Below are positions 56,000 to 64,000 of a stretch of DNA of 64,000 nucleotides, piece after piece. The notes under the pieces were generated by a model. That model was not told the DNA's origin and did not search any database. It saw only the letters and a list, made by a program, of their open reading frames with translations. Both the position numbers and the translations under genes were made by a program. The DNA comes from Bradyrhizobium sp. ISRA464 (GTDB lineage Bacteria > Pseudomonadota > Alphaproteobacteria > Rhizobiales > Xanthobacteraceae): the NCBI RefSeq assembly GCF_029910095.1, contig NZ_CP094526.1, positions 6,820,001-6,884,000 of the forward strand, in the 5' to 3' direction. Every line of letters starts with the position of its first letter. The stretch's first letter is position 1.

Positions 56000-58189
56000 G
56001 TGGACCCGTACAATTCTGATCCATTTGATGTACCGGCTTGGTCGCAGGTGCAGCACGCCGTCTCGGAGGAGCCACGGGCGGGCCAGGCCGGGCAAGAGGG
56101 CTTTGAGCAGCACTTGGCCGAGGCAAGCCAAGCCGATACCACTCCCATCGCCAGTGGGGGCTCCGACCGTGACCGCTATCCCCATCTGTCTACAGAAGAC
56201 TGGAACCTTATCGATAGCGCGGTTAGGCAATATGCGGCTCAGAAAAACCCACAACCGAACACGGTTAGGCTTTATACTCAGGCGCTTCGGCGATTGGGAA
56301 ATGATCTGCGCGCTCGCGGCCGAACAACTGATCTAGGGGACCACCAGTCCCTGGTCGATCACGTCAACACCTACTTTTCGAAAAACGAAGCCATGAAGGT
56401 AGGGGTGAGCGTCCTTCGTGCATATCATGGCCATCCCGCTCCCGTCGCGCGTCGGTACCCTGACCGCGACCATTATCCCCATCTGTCTACAGAAGACCGG
56501 GTCCTTATCGATAGGGCGATTGCTCGATATGCGGCTCAGAAGAACCCACAACCGAACACGGTTAGGCTTTATACTCAGGCACTTCGTCGATTAGGGAATG
56601 ATCTGCGCGCTCGTGGCCAAATGATTGATCTAGGGGATCACCAGTCCCTGGTCGATCACGTCAACACTCACTTCTCGAAAGACGTAGGCATGAAGACAGG
56701 GTTAGGCATCCTTCGTGCGTATCATGATTCCGGCCATTTAGTTTCCCGCGAGCGGCCGCGCACGATCCCCCCAGCGGTAGACGCATCTAGCGACCAGCAG
56801 TCCCCGCACGAGCCGATGGGTGCACCTTTCAGGACAAACCTCCTGCCAGGCGAGGAGGTCATCATCAGCCATGAGCATGATACAGCTGAGTTGAGGCCAG
56901 CGAAGAGGCCGAGGACCTCAAACGATTCGCAAAGCGTTGCCATTGAGCGACAGGTAGGCGAGATCGCCAATTCAGATCGCGGTGCTGGAGCAATGACGGC
57001 GGCCTCGGCGCGGCAGCTGGCTCAACCAACGGGGATCGTTATACGGGAACAGTGGGACAAGCGGCCTCTTTATTCCGAGGATCTTCCCGTCATCCTGAGG
57101 CTCGAGGAGGCCCTCATCAAGGCCGGAATGACCGCCCCCGCGGCGAAGAGCTGTGTAACCTCTCTTCTTGGCTTTAGCCGTTGGCTCTTCGCAAAAAACA
57201 AACCGAGCATTATTGCGCGGCTCGACAGTAAGTCGCTGAGCGATGGCGCTGACGTACAGGAGTTTAGCGGAAAGAGTAATAACGCGAGACTCCTTAAGGC
57301 ATTGGAGCATCTTCGGACGTTTCGATCGACGGGCGGGGTGGCGCCCGTCGTACGCCCAGGCCGTTCTCGCGCCAAGCTCAATCTTCACGCCCTGAATGTG
57401 GCCGCTGAGAACGCGGTCCCGATGGAACCGAGGCGCGTCGACGACGCCGCCACCGCCGCGCACAGTGCATCGCGCGAAGCTGGCGGTCGGCCAGTGGAAT
57501 CTCAGGAACCACGAGATGATCAGCCGGCCCCGTCGGCCATCACCCACGGGCACGTCGCGTTCGATCCAGAGCAGACTTCTCAGGGAGAGCATCGGCGAGT
57601 GCTGAACCATCTCGATGATCAACCCACGCCGTCAGCAGTCTCCGTCCGACCAGACGAGCTTCCGCGACTGGTAGCGGACTTGCATGACGAGCTTCACGGA
57701 CAATGGGATAATCCCGCTGCCCAGCCGTTCCTCGTCGATCCAGAGGAGCTTGCTTTCAATCCAGAGCAGCTCCCTGCGGGAGAACTTCGGCGACTACTCG
57801 ATAATGAATCCGCGCAAGCAGATGAGCTCCAGGATCCACGGGATGATCAACCCGCACCGTCGGCTGTCATCCAGGGGCACGTCGCGTTCAATCCGGAGCA
57901 GATTTCGCAAGGGGAGCTTCAGCGAGTGCTGGATCATCTGGATGATCACTCCATTCCGTCGTCAGTGTCCGTCCCATCAGATGAGCTTCTACGACTGGAA
58001 AAGGACTTGTATGACGAGCTTCACGGACGACGCGACAATCCCCCTGCCCAGCCGTTCTTCGTCGATCCAGAAGAGCTTACTTTCAATCCAGAGCAGTTCC
58101 CTCAAGGAGAGCTTCTGCGATTGCTTGACGATGAACCTGCGCAGTTGGAAGTGGATCGTCTACCTCGCCAGTCGCCAATCGACGAATGA
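56000..58189 (+). CDS. Candidate type III effector built from recombinase-like and tandem repeats
   Basis: The 729-residue protein is not assigned to a named effector family. It has two nearly identical 90-residue modules (HLSTEDWNLIDSAVRQYAAQ, NTVRLYTQALRRLGNDLRAR) and a third diverged one, all like the SAM-like DNA-contact domain of tyrosine recombinases but without a catalytic domain. A basic patch (LRPAKRPRTS) may be a nuclear localisation signal. The C-terminal 230 residues are two copies of a 115-residue acidic repeat (DDQPAPSA ... GHVAFNPEQ ... LHDELHG). The modules match those of the NopD-like protein across the promoter, but no C48 protease is present. The GTG start has GTGAGA upstream, and the tts box is a full consensus match. 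Confidence 0.8.
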   Translation: MDPYNSDPFDVPAWSQVQHAVSEEPRAGQAGQEGFEQHLAEASQADTTPIASGGSDRDRYPHLSTEDWNLIDSAVRQYAAQKNPQPNTVRLYTQALRRLGNDLRARGRTTDLGDHQSLVDHVNTYFSKNEAMKVGVSVLRAYHGHPAPVARRYPDRDHYPHLSTEDRVLIDRAIARYAAQKNPQPNTVRLYTQALRRLGNDLRARGQMIDLGDHQSLVDHVNTHFSKDVGMKTGLGILRAYHDSGHLVSRERPRTIPPAVDASSDQQSPHEPMGAPFRTNLLPGEEVIISHEHDTAELRPAKRPRTSNDSQSVAIERQVGEIANSDRGAGAMTAASARQLAQPTGIVIREQWDKRPLYSEDLPVILRLEEALIKAGMTAPAAKSCVTSLLGFSRWLFAKNKPSIIARLDSKSLSDGADVQEFSGKSNNARLLKALEHLRTFRSTGGVAPVVRPGRSRAKLNLHALNVAAENAVPMEPRRVDDAATAAHSASREAGGRPVESQEPRDDQPAPSAITHGHVAFDPEQTSQGEHRRVLNHLDDQPTPSAVSVRPDELPRLVADLHDELHGQWDNPAAQPFLVDPEELAFNPEQLPAGELRRLLDNESAQADELQDPRDDQPAPSAVIQGHVAFNPEQISQGELQRVLDHLDDHSIPSSVSVPSDELLRLEKDLYDELHGRRDNPPAQPFFVDPEELTFNPEQFPQGELLRLLDDEPAQLEVDRLPRQSPIDE

Positions 58190-58300
58190 GTCCAACGAAC
58201 CATTCGCAGTGGATGCTCCGCGGATTTGCCGGCGCAAAGCATCAGTCAGTCGAGCCCGCCATCGCAGTATCAAGACTTTGCTGGGCTCCGGACGGCCCGA

Positions 58301-58723
58301 TCACCGGGGCGCCTTCAGCGCATGGACAATGGCATCAATGCTTGCCGCGGCGGAACCGCCACCGACCCGAATCGTGATGCCGTCGACCTCAATCTCGAGA
58401 CCCGAAATCCGGCTTGACCGTGCACTGCTGCGCCTTGCGATCTTGGCCTACGGCTGGCGCCGGCTCGTCTAGCACGGTCGGCAAAAGCCGCGGCCCGTCA
58501 ATCTGCGCTGTCCGCCGTTGGCAGGCCCCGCGTCGCCAGGTGAACGCTTGTTGCGGTTCAACCCGTGTCGCCAGGCAACGTCGCAAACGTCGCGCGCCCA
58601 GTACCGGCATCTCCTCGACCGGCAGGGTCTGGTCATCCCTCGAGAACCATGGCCTCGTCCTGTCTCCGCGACCACATCCAAGCGGCCCGTCGCCACGTCC
58701 GACTTGAGGACATGGTCAAACAT
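58301..58723 (-). pseudogene. IS66-family tnpA (orfA) remnant
   Basis: Three frames on the minus strand together resemble the small IS66 protein TnpA. They are the start (MFDHVLKSDVATGRLDVVAE), a middle piece (PQQAFTWRRGACQRR, the helix after the helix-turn-helix) and the typical end (IEVDGITIRVGGGSAAASID). Several frameshifts separate them. No TnpB or TnpC part and no clear terminal inverted repeats were found. It marks past transposition at the border between the effector pair and the ald/hyp region. Confidence 0.75.
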
Positions 58724-58801
58724 GGCCACGAGCCGATTCTTTCAAGAAACTGCGAACCCCGCCAATCTCTCGCGCCACAAGGTGCGACCAAGACGACGGC
58801 T

Positions 58802-58829
58802 AAAAAAAGGCCACTCCAAAGGAGTGGCC
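58802..58829 (-). terminator. Terminator of the alanine dehydrogenase gene
   Basis: On the minus strand a perfect 9-bp stem (GGCCACTCC / GGAGTGGCC) with a 3-base loop is followed by seven T. It lies 40 bp after the ald stop codon. Confidence 0.9.
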
Positions 58830-58868
58830 CAAGTCAGGGAGGAAACGCCCGCCATGGGGCCTCTGGGA

Positions 58869-59981
58869 TCAGGCAGCAGCCTGTTCGATCGGTGAGAATG
58901 GCAAGCCGAGACTTTCGGCTACAGCCTTGTAGGTAAGCCGACCCCGATAAACATTGAGGCCTGCGCGAAGATGCGGATTTTCGAGCACGGCTGCGAAACC
59001 GTTGTTGGCGAGGGCCAACCCAAATGGCAGCGTCGCGTTATTCAGCGCCTGGCTCGAGGTCAGTGGAACGGCTCCAGGCATATTGGCCACACAATAGTGA
59101 ATGACGCCATTGACCTCGTAAGTTGGATCGGCGTGGGTGGTTGGGTGTGACGTCTCAAAGCAGCCGCCCTGATCGATAGCGACATCGACGATCACCGCGC
59201 CTTTGCGCATCGAACCCAACATGCTGCGGCTGACCAGTTTCGGCGCGCTGGCCCCGGGAATGAGCACCGCGCCGACGACCACATCCGCCGCCAATACCTC
59301 TTCTTCGACGCTGTCGATCGTCGAGAACCTCGTCCGAACGCGTCCCCCGAAGAGCTCATCCAGCTCGCGCAGCCGGGGGATTGAACGGTCAATAATGGTG
59401 ACTTCGGCACCTAAACCAACCGCCATGCGAGCCGCATGGGTCCCAACAACGCCACCCCCAATCACCACGATCCGGGCCGGCGGAACGCCCGGCACACCAC
59501 CAATCAACAGCCCGCGTCCGCCTGCATATCGCCTCAGGGCGCTGCCAGCCGCTTCAATCGCGAGGCGGCCGGCGACTTCGCTCATCGGCGCGAGCAACGG
59601 CAAGCCGCCATGCGTATCAGTCACGGTCTCATAAGCGATAGCGGTGCACCCAGACTTTAGAAGACCATTGGCCTGCTCTGGATCTGGCGCCAGATGCAGG
59701 TACGTGAAGAGGATCTGGTTCTCTCGCAGTTGCGTCCACTCGGACGGCTGAGGTTCCTTGACCTTTACGATCATCTCGCTCGACGCGAATACCTCACGCG
59801 CGGAATCCAAAATCGTGGCGCCAGCCTTGCGATAATTGTCATCTGTAGCACCAATACCAGCACCGGCATCGCGCTCGACCGCCACACTGTGGCCGGCGGC
59901 CACATATTCGCGGACAGCGCCGGGGGTCAATCCCACACGATATTCGTGGGCCTTGATTTCCTTGGGGACCCCGATCTTCAT
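58869..59981 (-). CDS. ald: Alanine dehydrogenase
   Basis: The 370-residue enzyme interconverts pyruvate plus ammonium and L-alanine with NAD. Its substrate-binding start MKIGVPKEIKAHEYRVGLTP, the NAD motif VVIGGGVVGTHAARMAVGLG and the conserved block GVIHYCVANMPGAVPLTSSQ are all present. The ATG at 59981 has GAGGAG upstream; the open frame runs on but the extension is not protein-like. Alanine is a nitrogen product exported by bacteroids, which fits the neighbourhood. It ends at a strong terminator and lies 602 bp from hypE. Confidence 0.96.
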   Translation of the reverse strand: MKIGVPKEIKAHEYRVGLTPGAVREYVAAGHSVAVERDAGAGIGATDDNYRKAGATILDSAREVFASSEMIVKVKEPQPSEWTQLRENQILFTYLHLAPDPEQANGLLKSGCTAIAYETVTDTHGGLPLLAPMSEVAGRLAIEAAGSALRRYAGGRGLLIGGVPGVPPARIVVIGGGVVGTHAARMAVGLGAEVTIIDRSIPRLRELDELFGGRVRTRFSTIDSVEEEVLAADVVVGAVLIPGASAPKLVSRSMLGSMRKGAVIVDVAIDQGGCFETSHPTTHADPTYEVNGVIHYCVANMPGAVPLTSSQALNNATLPFGLALANNGFAAVLENPHLRAGLNVYRGRLTYKAVAESLGLPFSPIEQAAA

Positions 59982-60583
59982 TTGCAATCTCCTCGCTTGG
60001 ACGGCTTTTCTAATCGGAACAGCACCGCGATATTGTGAGGCAGCCGCGCAAATGGCGCAGGATTTCAGCGATTTTTGTCCAGATGCGCAGGATTCAACGA
60101 ATGGACGCCGACCAAATCGAATCTGATAGCTTTTGCGAAGCTTCGGACCAGCGCGGTCGCGCGCCTTTTCGCACAGAAGCGGCGCTTCGTTTCGATGATT
60201 CCGAAGGTGCGTCCTCGCGCACTGGCAAGTGCCAATGAACGGGTCGCATCCCATAACCGCCCCCGATGCCGCATCAAATTGGGTCTCAGCAGAAGCTGAA
60301 CGTCTTGAGCAGGCGACAGCGATCTTAGAGCGTGCCAGCACGTCACCTCCTGGACATGGAGACGGTTTGATACTCCAAAGCCAGGCGAGGGCCAGACGGG
60401 TTGAGCGCTTTGCATCTCGCTGCGTGATGAGGAGCCGGCGGGGCTCGTTCTCGACGGTGCGACATGGGTGGACCACGACTATGGACTTGCGCGGGACGCC
60501 GAAAACATTCGCTGGGAGCACGTGTCCGGGGAGCGGTTGCTGACGAGCGGCTGCCCTTGCCACCAAATGCGTACGACGACTGC
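59982..60583. other. Intergenic stretch with a plus-strand coding remnant
   Basis: No full gene is present. From about 60413 on the plus strand a protein-like piece is readable (RDEEPAGLVLDGATWVDHDY, then GLARDAENIRWEHVSGERLL) that runs into the end of hypE on the other strand. I cannot name its family. It is probably the remnant of a gene cut when hypE was joined to ald. Confidence 0.4.
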
Positions 60584-61624
60584 TCAGCATATGCGAGGCA
60601 ATTGTTCGCCGGAGAGCCAATCGATGATTCGTCCGCCGCCAAAGCTGGTCGACAGCTGCACGAACCGATGATCGTCAGCTATGGCCTCGCCAATATCAGC
60701 TGCATCGCAACCAAGCGGATGCGCCTTCATCGCGGCAAGCACGGAACGGGCGACGTCGGGCGCCACGATGGCAACGAGTTTGCCTTCGTTGGCGACATGG
60801 AGCGGATCAAGTCCAAGGAGCTCGCACGCGGCCGCAACCGCTGGCTTCAGCGGAATGGCCTCCTCTTGCAGACGGAATCCAAGCCTCGATTGATGAGCAA
60901 TTTCGTTGAGCGCTGCGGCCAGGCCACCGCGCGTCGGATCGCGCATGACCCGGATACCATTGCCGCCGGCAGCAACCATGACGGCCACGAGGCCATGCAA
61001 TGCCACGGAATCCGAGACGATCTCAGTCTGAAAAGCGAGGTTCTGGCGTCTCGACATGATCGCCACACCATGCTCGCCGAGACAGCCCGAGACCAGCACA
61101 CGGTCGCCCACCCTTGCCTTTTCGGCGGAGAGATCAAGTCCATCGGAGAGACGACCGAGCCCGGTCGTGGTGATGAACAGGCCATCCGCTTTGCCGCGTT
61201 CGACGACTTTGGTGTCGCCCGTGATGATGGAAACGCCGGCGCCGCGCGCCGCCTCACCCATCGAATCTGCAATCATCTTTAGGTCAGAGAGGCGGAACCC
61301 CTCCTCGATGATGAAACTTGCCGACAGATAGAGCGGACGCGCGCCGGCCATCGCGACGTCATTGATGGTGCCGTGCACCGCAAGAGAGCCGATATTGCCC
61401 CCCGGAAAGAACAGCGGTGAAACCACATAGCCGTCGGTCGTCATGACCATCCGGCCGGTGCTGACATCAAAGGCCGACTGATCGTTGCAGCGGTCGAGCC
61501 ATTCATTGCCGAAGGCCTCGTGAAACAGGCTAGAGATCAGCTGCCCCATGGCGCGTCCTCCCGAGCCATGGGAAAGGTTGACGCATCCATTCTTGATATC
61601 AAGCTTGCGGTGATAGGTGTTCAT
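60584..61624 (-). CDS. hypE: HypE, carbamoyl dehydratase of hydrogenase maturation
   Basis: The 346-residue protein converts the carbamoyl group from HypF to a thiocyanate on its own C-terminal cysteine and gives cyanide to the iron of [NiFe] hydrogenase. The protein ends QLPRIC, the required terminal cysteine. PurM-like segments are NLSHGSGGRAMGQLI and VMTTDGYVVSPLFFPGGNIG. The ATG at 61624 overlaps the hypD stop (ATGA). Confidence 0.96.
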   Translation of the reverse strand: MNTYHRKLDIKNGCVNLSHGSGGRAMGQLISSLFHEAFGNEWLDRCNDQSAFDVSTGRMVMTTDGYVVSPLFFPGGNIGSLAVHGTINDVAMAGARPLYLSASFIIEEGFRLSDLKMIADSMGEAARGAGVSIITGDTKVVERGKADGLFITTTGLGRLSDGLDLSAEKARVGDRVLVSGCLGEHGVAIMSRRQNLAFQTEIVSDSVALHGLVAVMVAAGGNGIRVMRDPTRGGLAAALNEIAHQSRLGFRLQEEAIPLKPAVAAACELLGLDPLHVANEGKLVAIVAPDVARSVLAAMKAHPLGCDAADIGEAIADDHRFVQLSTSFGGGRIIDWLSGEQLPRIC

Positions 61625-62769
61625 TCTCGTGATACGCGCTTTGGTTGATAGTCGCGAAGACGACCGTATGTCCAATATGCCGCGCAGGCGCCTTCGGACG
61701 AAACCATGCACGCCCCGATCGGGGTTTCGGGCGTGCAGGCGGTTCCGAATAGCTTGCAGTCAACCGGCCTCTTCATGCCGCGCAGAATAGCGCAGCACTC
61801 GCATACCGGATTGTCGGCGACGTGCAGTTCGTGCATCGAGAACCGCACTTCGGCATCGAATTGGGCGTAAGCCTGCTTCAGCTTCAGCCCACTATTGGGT
61901 ACGAGCCCGAGGCCGCGCCATTCGAACGGGTCTCGAAGTTCGAAAATATCGAGCACTTCTTCCTTGGCCCGCCGGTTGCCTTCGCGCTTCACCGCGCGGC
62001 TGTATTGGTTCTCGACCTCATGACGGCCTTGGTTCACCTGCCGGACCAGCATCAGGATCGCCTGCATCACGTCGAGCGGTTCAAATCCCGCGATCACGAT
62101 TGGCTTGCCGAACTCTTCCGCCAGGGATTCGTAGGGCTCCGTACCGATGATGGTGCTGACATGTGCGGGCCCGACGAAGCCGTGAATTTCGACCCGACCG
62201 ATATCGTGGGCGTTGCGGTTCTTCAGAATGCTGTGCATCGCCGAAGGCGTAAGCACGTGATTGCAGAACACGCTGAGATTCTTCAATCGCTTCTTCCTGG
62301 CAAGCCGAACCATCACCGCCGTCGCCGGTGTCGTGGTCTCAAATCCGATGGCAAAGAAGACCACCTCGCGTTTCGGCATCTGTTCGGCAATCCGGATTGC
62401 ATCAAGGGTCGAGTAGACCATCCGAATGTCAGCGCCGAGCGCCTTGGCCCGTAACAAGGACTGTCCTTGCGAGCCAGGGGCACGCATCAGGTCTCCGTAA
62501 ACACACACAGTGACCTCTGTCCGGTCCGCAAGCCTAATCGCCATGTCGATCCGGCTGGCGGGGAGAACACAGACGGGACACCCCGGTCCGTGGATCAACC
62601 GGATATTTGCCGGCAGCAGATCCTCGAGGCCATAGCGGGAGATCGCATGCGTATGTCCGCCGCAGAACTCCATGAAGCGGTAGGCCGGTCGTAAATCGGC
62701 TTCGGCGCCAATCGCACCGGCGAGCCCCTGCGCGATCGTCTTATTGCGAAATTCAACGACATATTTCAT
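61621..62769 (-). CDS. hypD: HypD, hydrogenase maturation Fe-S protein
   Basis: The 382-residue scaffold with HypC assembles the Fe(CN)2CO unit. Conserved features are MEFCGGHTHAI, the cysteine pair GPGCPVCVLP, and the C-terminal cluster cysteines in CECCAILRG and ACTPETPIGACMVSSEGACA. Its start overlaps the hypC stop and its stop overlaps the hypE start. Confidence 0.97.
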   Translation of the reverse strand: MKYVVEFRNKTIAQGLAGAIGAEADLRPAYRFMEFCGGHTHAISRYGLEDLLPANIRLIHGPGCPVCVLPASRIDMAIRLADRTEVTVCVYGDLMRAPGSQGQSLLRAKALGADIRMVYSTLDAIRIAEQMPKREVVFFAIGFETTTPATAVMVRLARKKRLKNLSVFCNHVLTPSAMHSILKNRNAHDIGRVEIHGFVGPAHVSTIIGTEPYESLAEEFGKPIVIAGFEPLDVMQAILMLVRQVNQGRHEVENQYSRAVKREGNRRAKEEVLDIFELRDPFEWRGLGLVPNSGLKLKQAYAQFDAEVRFSMHELHVADNPVCECCAILRGMKRPVDCKLFGTACTPETPIGACMVSSEGACAAYWTYGRLRDYQPKRVSRE

Positions 62770-63002
62770 GGCCGCAATTCCCGGCCCTCAGAACCCACGT
62801 CCTGCAGCAGCTCCAGCGTGCGCTTGGCTTCGGCCGCGTCTATTCTGGCCAGGGCGTAACCGACATGGACGAGGACGTAGTCTCCAACACCCGGATCGGC
62901 GATGAGTGCGGTTGATATTTCCATGCTGACACCATCGACGGAGACGATGGCCATGTCGTCTGGAAGAATTTGCGCGATCTCCGCAGGTACCGAGAGACAC
63001 AT
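62766..63002 (-). CDS. hypC: HypC, hydrogenase maturation chaperone
   Basis: The 78-residue chaperone begins MCLSVPAEI with the essential Cys2 that binds the iron unit. The body (VGDYVLVHVGYALARIDAAE) is typical of the family. It starts immediately after hypF and overlaps hypD. Confidence 0.96.
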   Translation of the reverse strand: MCLSVPAEIAQILPDDMAIVSVDGVSMEISTALIADPGVGDYVLVHVGYALARIDAAEAKRTLELLQDVGSEGRELRP

Positions 63003-63003
63003 T

Positions 63004-64000
63004 TCAGACTATTCCTCCCACGGCTGACGACCGTTCGGCAATCTGCAGAGCAGCGATCCAGGCCTGCCCGAGGCTCAGGCCTCCGTCATTGGGCGGAACC
63101 TGCTGAGCGACCAGCGGAGTGAGGCCAGCCGCAACGCAACGGTACTCGATTTCGTTCGCAAGCACCGCATTCATGAAACAGCCACCGCTCAGCACGACGG
63201 TGGCGATGCCGGTCGTCCGCGCAGCTCGCACGACCCAGTCAACGCAGGCGGCAGCAAACGTGCCATGAAACAAGCCAGCTCCTTCCTCGGCGTCAATGTC
63301 GTCTGCAATCAGGCGCGCAAACAGCGGGCGAAGCGACAGCACGCCGTCATCGATCATCCAGCCACCCTCTAGCACCGCCGGCCGCTGCACATGTGCCTCG
63401 AGCTTCATCGCAGCTTCGCCCTCGTAGCTCTGCAACGGCACGACGCCCAAAAGCGCTGCTGCGGCATCGAACAGCCGCCCGGCGCTGGTCGTGGTGACGC
63501 CGCCGGGTCGTTCGAGCAATGATTGCAGACGCTCGGCCTGTGGCTGTGCCGCAAACCGACGTTTGATTTCGCGTCCCCGCCCCAATGAATGACATATAGC
63601 GCTCGCCATGCGCCAGGGCTCGCGGACCGCACGATCTCCGCCGGGCATTTGCAGGGGCGCAAGGTGTCCAATGCGTCGAAATTTCGCGCCTTCGCACAGC
63701 AATAGCTCGCCACCCCAATTGCTACCGTCAGAGCCATAACCGTGGCCATCGAGCAGCAGGGCGAGCGCGGGCTCCGTAAGGCCATGCTCTGCAATGACAG
63801 CAGCGGCATGCGCGTGATGATGCTGGACGGCGACCAGCGCGCAGCCGCTTGCTTCGGCAAAGCGGGTCGACGCCATGTCGGGATGCAAATCATGGGCAAT
63901 GACAACGGGCCTGACGTCAAGGGTCGTTGTGAGGTGCCGGATCGTCTCTTCGAAAGAACGGATGCCTTCGCTCGTGTCGAGATCGCCGAGATGCTGGGAA
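63004..64000 (-). CDS. hypF: HypF, carbamoyltransferase, C-terminal part
   Basis: The frame is open to the window edge, so the N-terminal acylphosphatase, zinc-finger and YrdC parts lie outside. What is visible is the Kae1-like domain: SQHLGDLDTSEGIRSFEETI, IAHDLHPDMAST, VQHHHAHAAAVIAEHG, LLDGHGYGSDGSNWGGELLL and the end VLSGGCFMNAVLANEIEYR. HypF makes the carbamoyl precursor of the cyanide ligands. The order hypF-hypC-hypD-hypE is that of the Bradyrhizobium hup/hyp locus, so uptake hydrogenase genes are expected to the right. Confidence 0.95.
   Translation of the reverse strand, partial: SQHLGDLDTSEGIRSFEETIRHLTTTLDVRPVVIAHDLHPDMASTRFAEASGCALVAVQHHHAHAAAVIAEHGLTEPALALLLDGHGYGSDGSNWGGELLLCEGAKFRRIGHLAPLQMPGGDRAVREPWRMASAICHSLGRGREIKRRFAAQPQAERLQSLLERPGGVTTTSAGRLFDAAAALLGVVPLQSYEGEAAMKLEAHVQRPAVLEGGWMIDDGVLSLRPLFARLIADDIDAEEGAGLFHGTFAAACVDWVVRAARTTGIATVVLSGGCFMNAVLANEIEYRCVAAGLTPLVAQQVPPNDGGLSLGQAWIAALQIAERSSAVGGIV

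Overview
The window looks like part of the symbiosis island of a soybean-type Bradyrhizobium. It carries a nearly complete molybdenum nitrogenase gene set, fixBCX, a hyp hydrogenase-maturation block and several type III effector genes preceded by tts boxes. No ribosomal, tRNA or replication genes were recognised. Gene names rest on reading conserved motifs in the translations; no database search was possible.

Layout, left to right. 1-4.0 kb: a NopM-like LRR/NEL ubiquitin-ligase effector with its own tts box, then non-coding or degenerate DNA. 4.0-6.5 kb: an odd ModC-like ATPase and a DUF2478-like protein. 6.7-8.0 kb: ahpC-ahpD behind a sigma-54 promoter. 8.1-16.1 kb (minus strand): nifH-nifQ, nifV-nifW, a decayed fixA, and fixB-fixC-fixX. 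16.4-20.6 kb: an ArsC-like nitrogenase-associated gene, an OmpW-like porin under a FixK/FNR box, a thioredoxin-like [2Fe-2S] ferredoxin, and an orphan sigma-54 transcription unit. 20.6-27.5 kb (minus strand): nifB-frxA followed by a long, tightly coupled set of poorly known genes (LRV Fe-S protein, two NifZ-type proteins, a DegT-like protein lacking its lysine, a Rieske protein and others). 27.8-30.8 kb (minus strand): iscN-nifU-nifS-nifT-SIR2-like. 31.0-34.8 kb (plus strand): a 196-aa nif-controlled gene and a malic enzyme. 34.9-35.9 kb: nopP. 36.5-44.2 kb (minus strand): nifDKENX, a NifX-associated gene, a small metalloprotein and fdxB. 44.6-50.0 kb (minus strand): ferredoxin, a Cys-rich microprotein and sufBCDS behind a sigma-54/NifA promoter. 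50.7-58.2 kb: a divergent pair of large, repeat-rich effectors, each with a tts box. 58.3-58.7 kb: an IS66 tnpA remnant. 58.9-64.0 kb (minus strand): alanine dehydrogenase and hypE-hypD-hypC-hypF (the last cut by the window edge).

How the parts work together. Nine sites fit the sigma-54 -24/-12 consensus, one of them with an imperfect -12. Most have a NifA site (TGT-N10-ACA) 50-100 bp upstream. They place nitrogenase structural genes, cofactor synthesis (nifB, E, N, V, Q, X), Fe-S supply (nifU/S, iscN, suf), electron supply (fixBCX, several ferredoxins) and peroxide defence (ahpCD) under the same low-oxygen control. The effector genes form a second, TtsI-controlled layer interleaved with the nif blocks.

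The least described parts are the divergent effector pair built from recombinase-like repeats, the nifB-downstream gene set, and the orphan sigma-54 unit near 19.5-20.2 kb.
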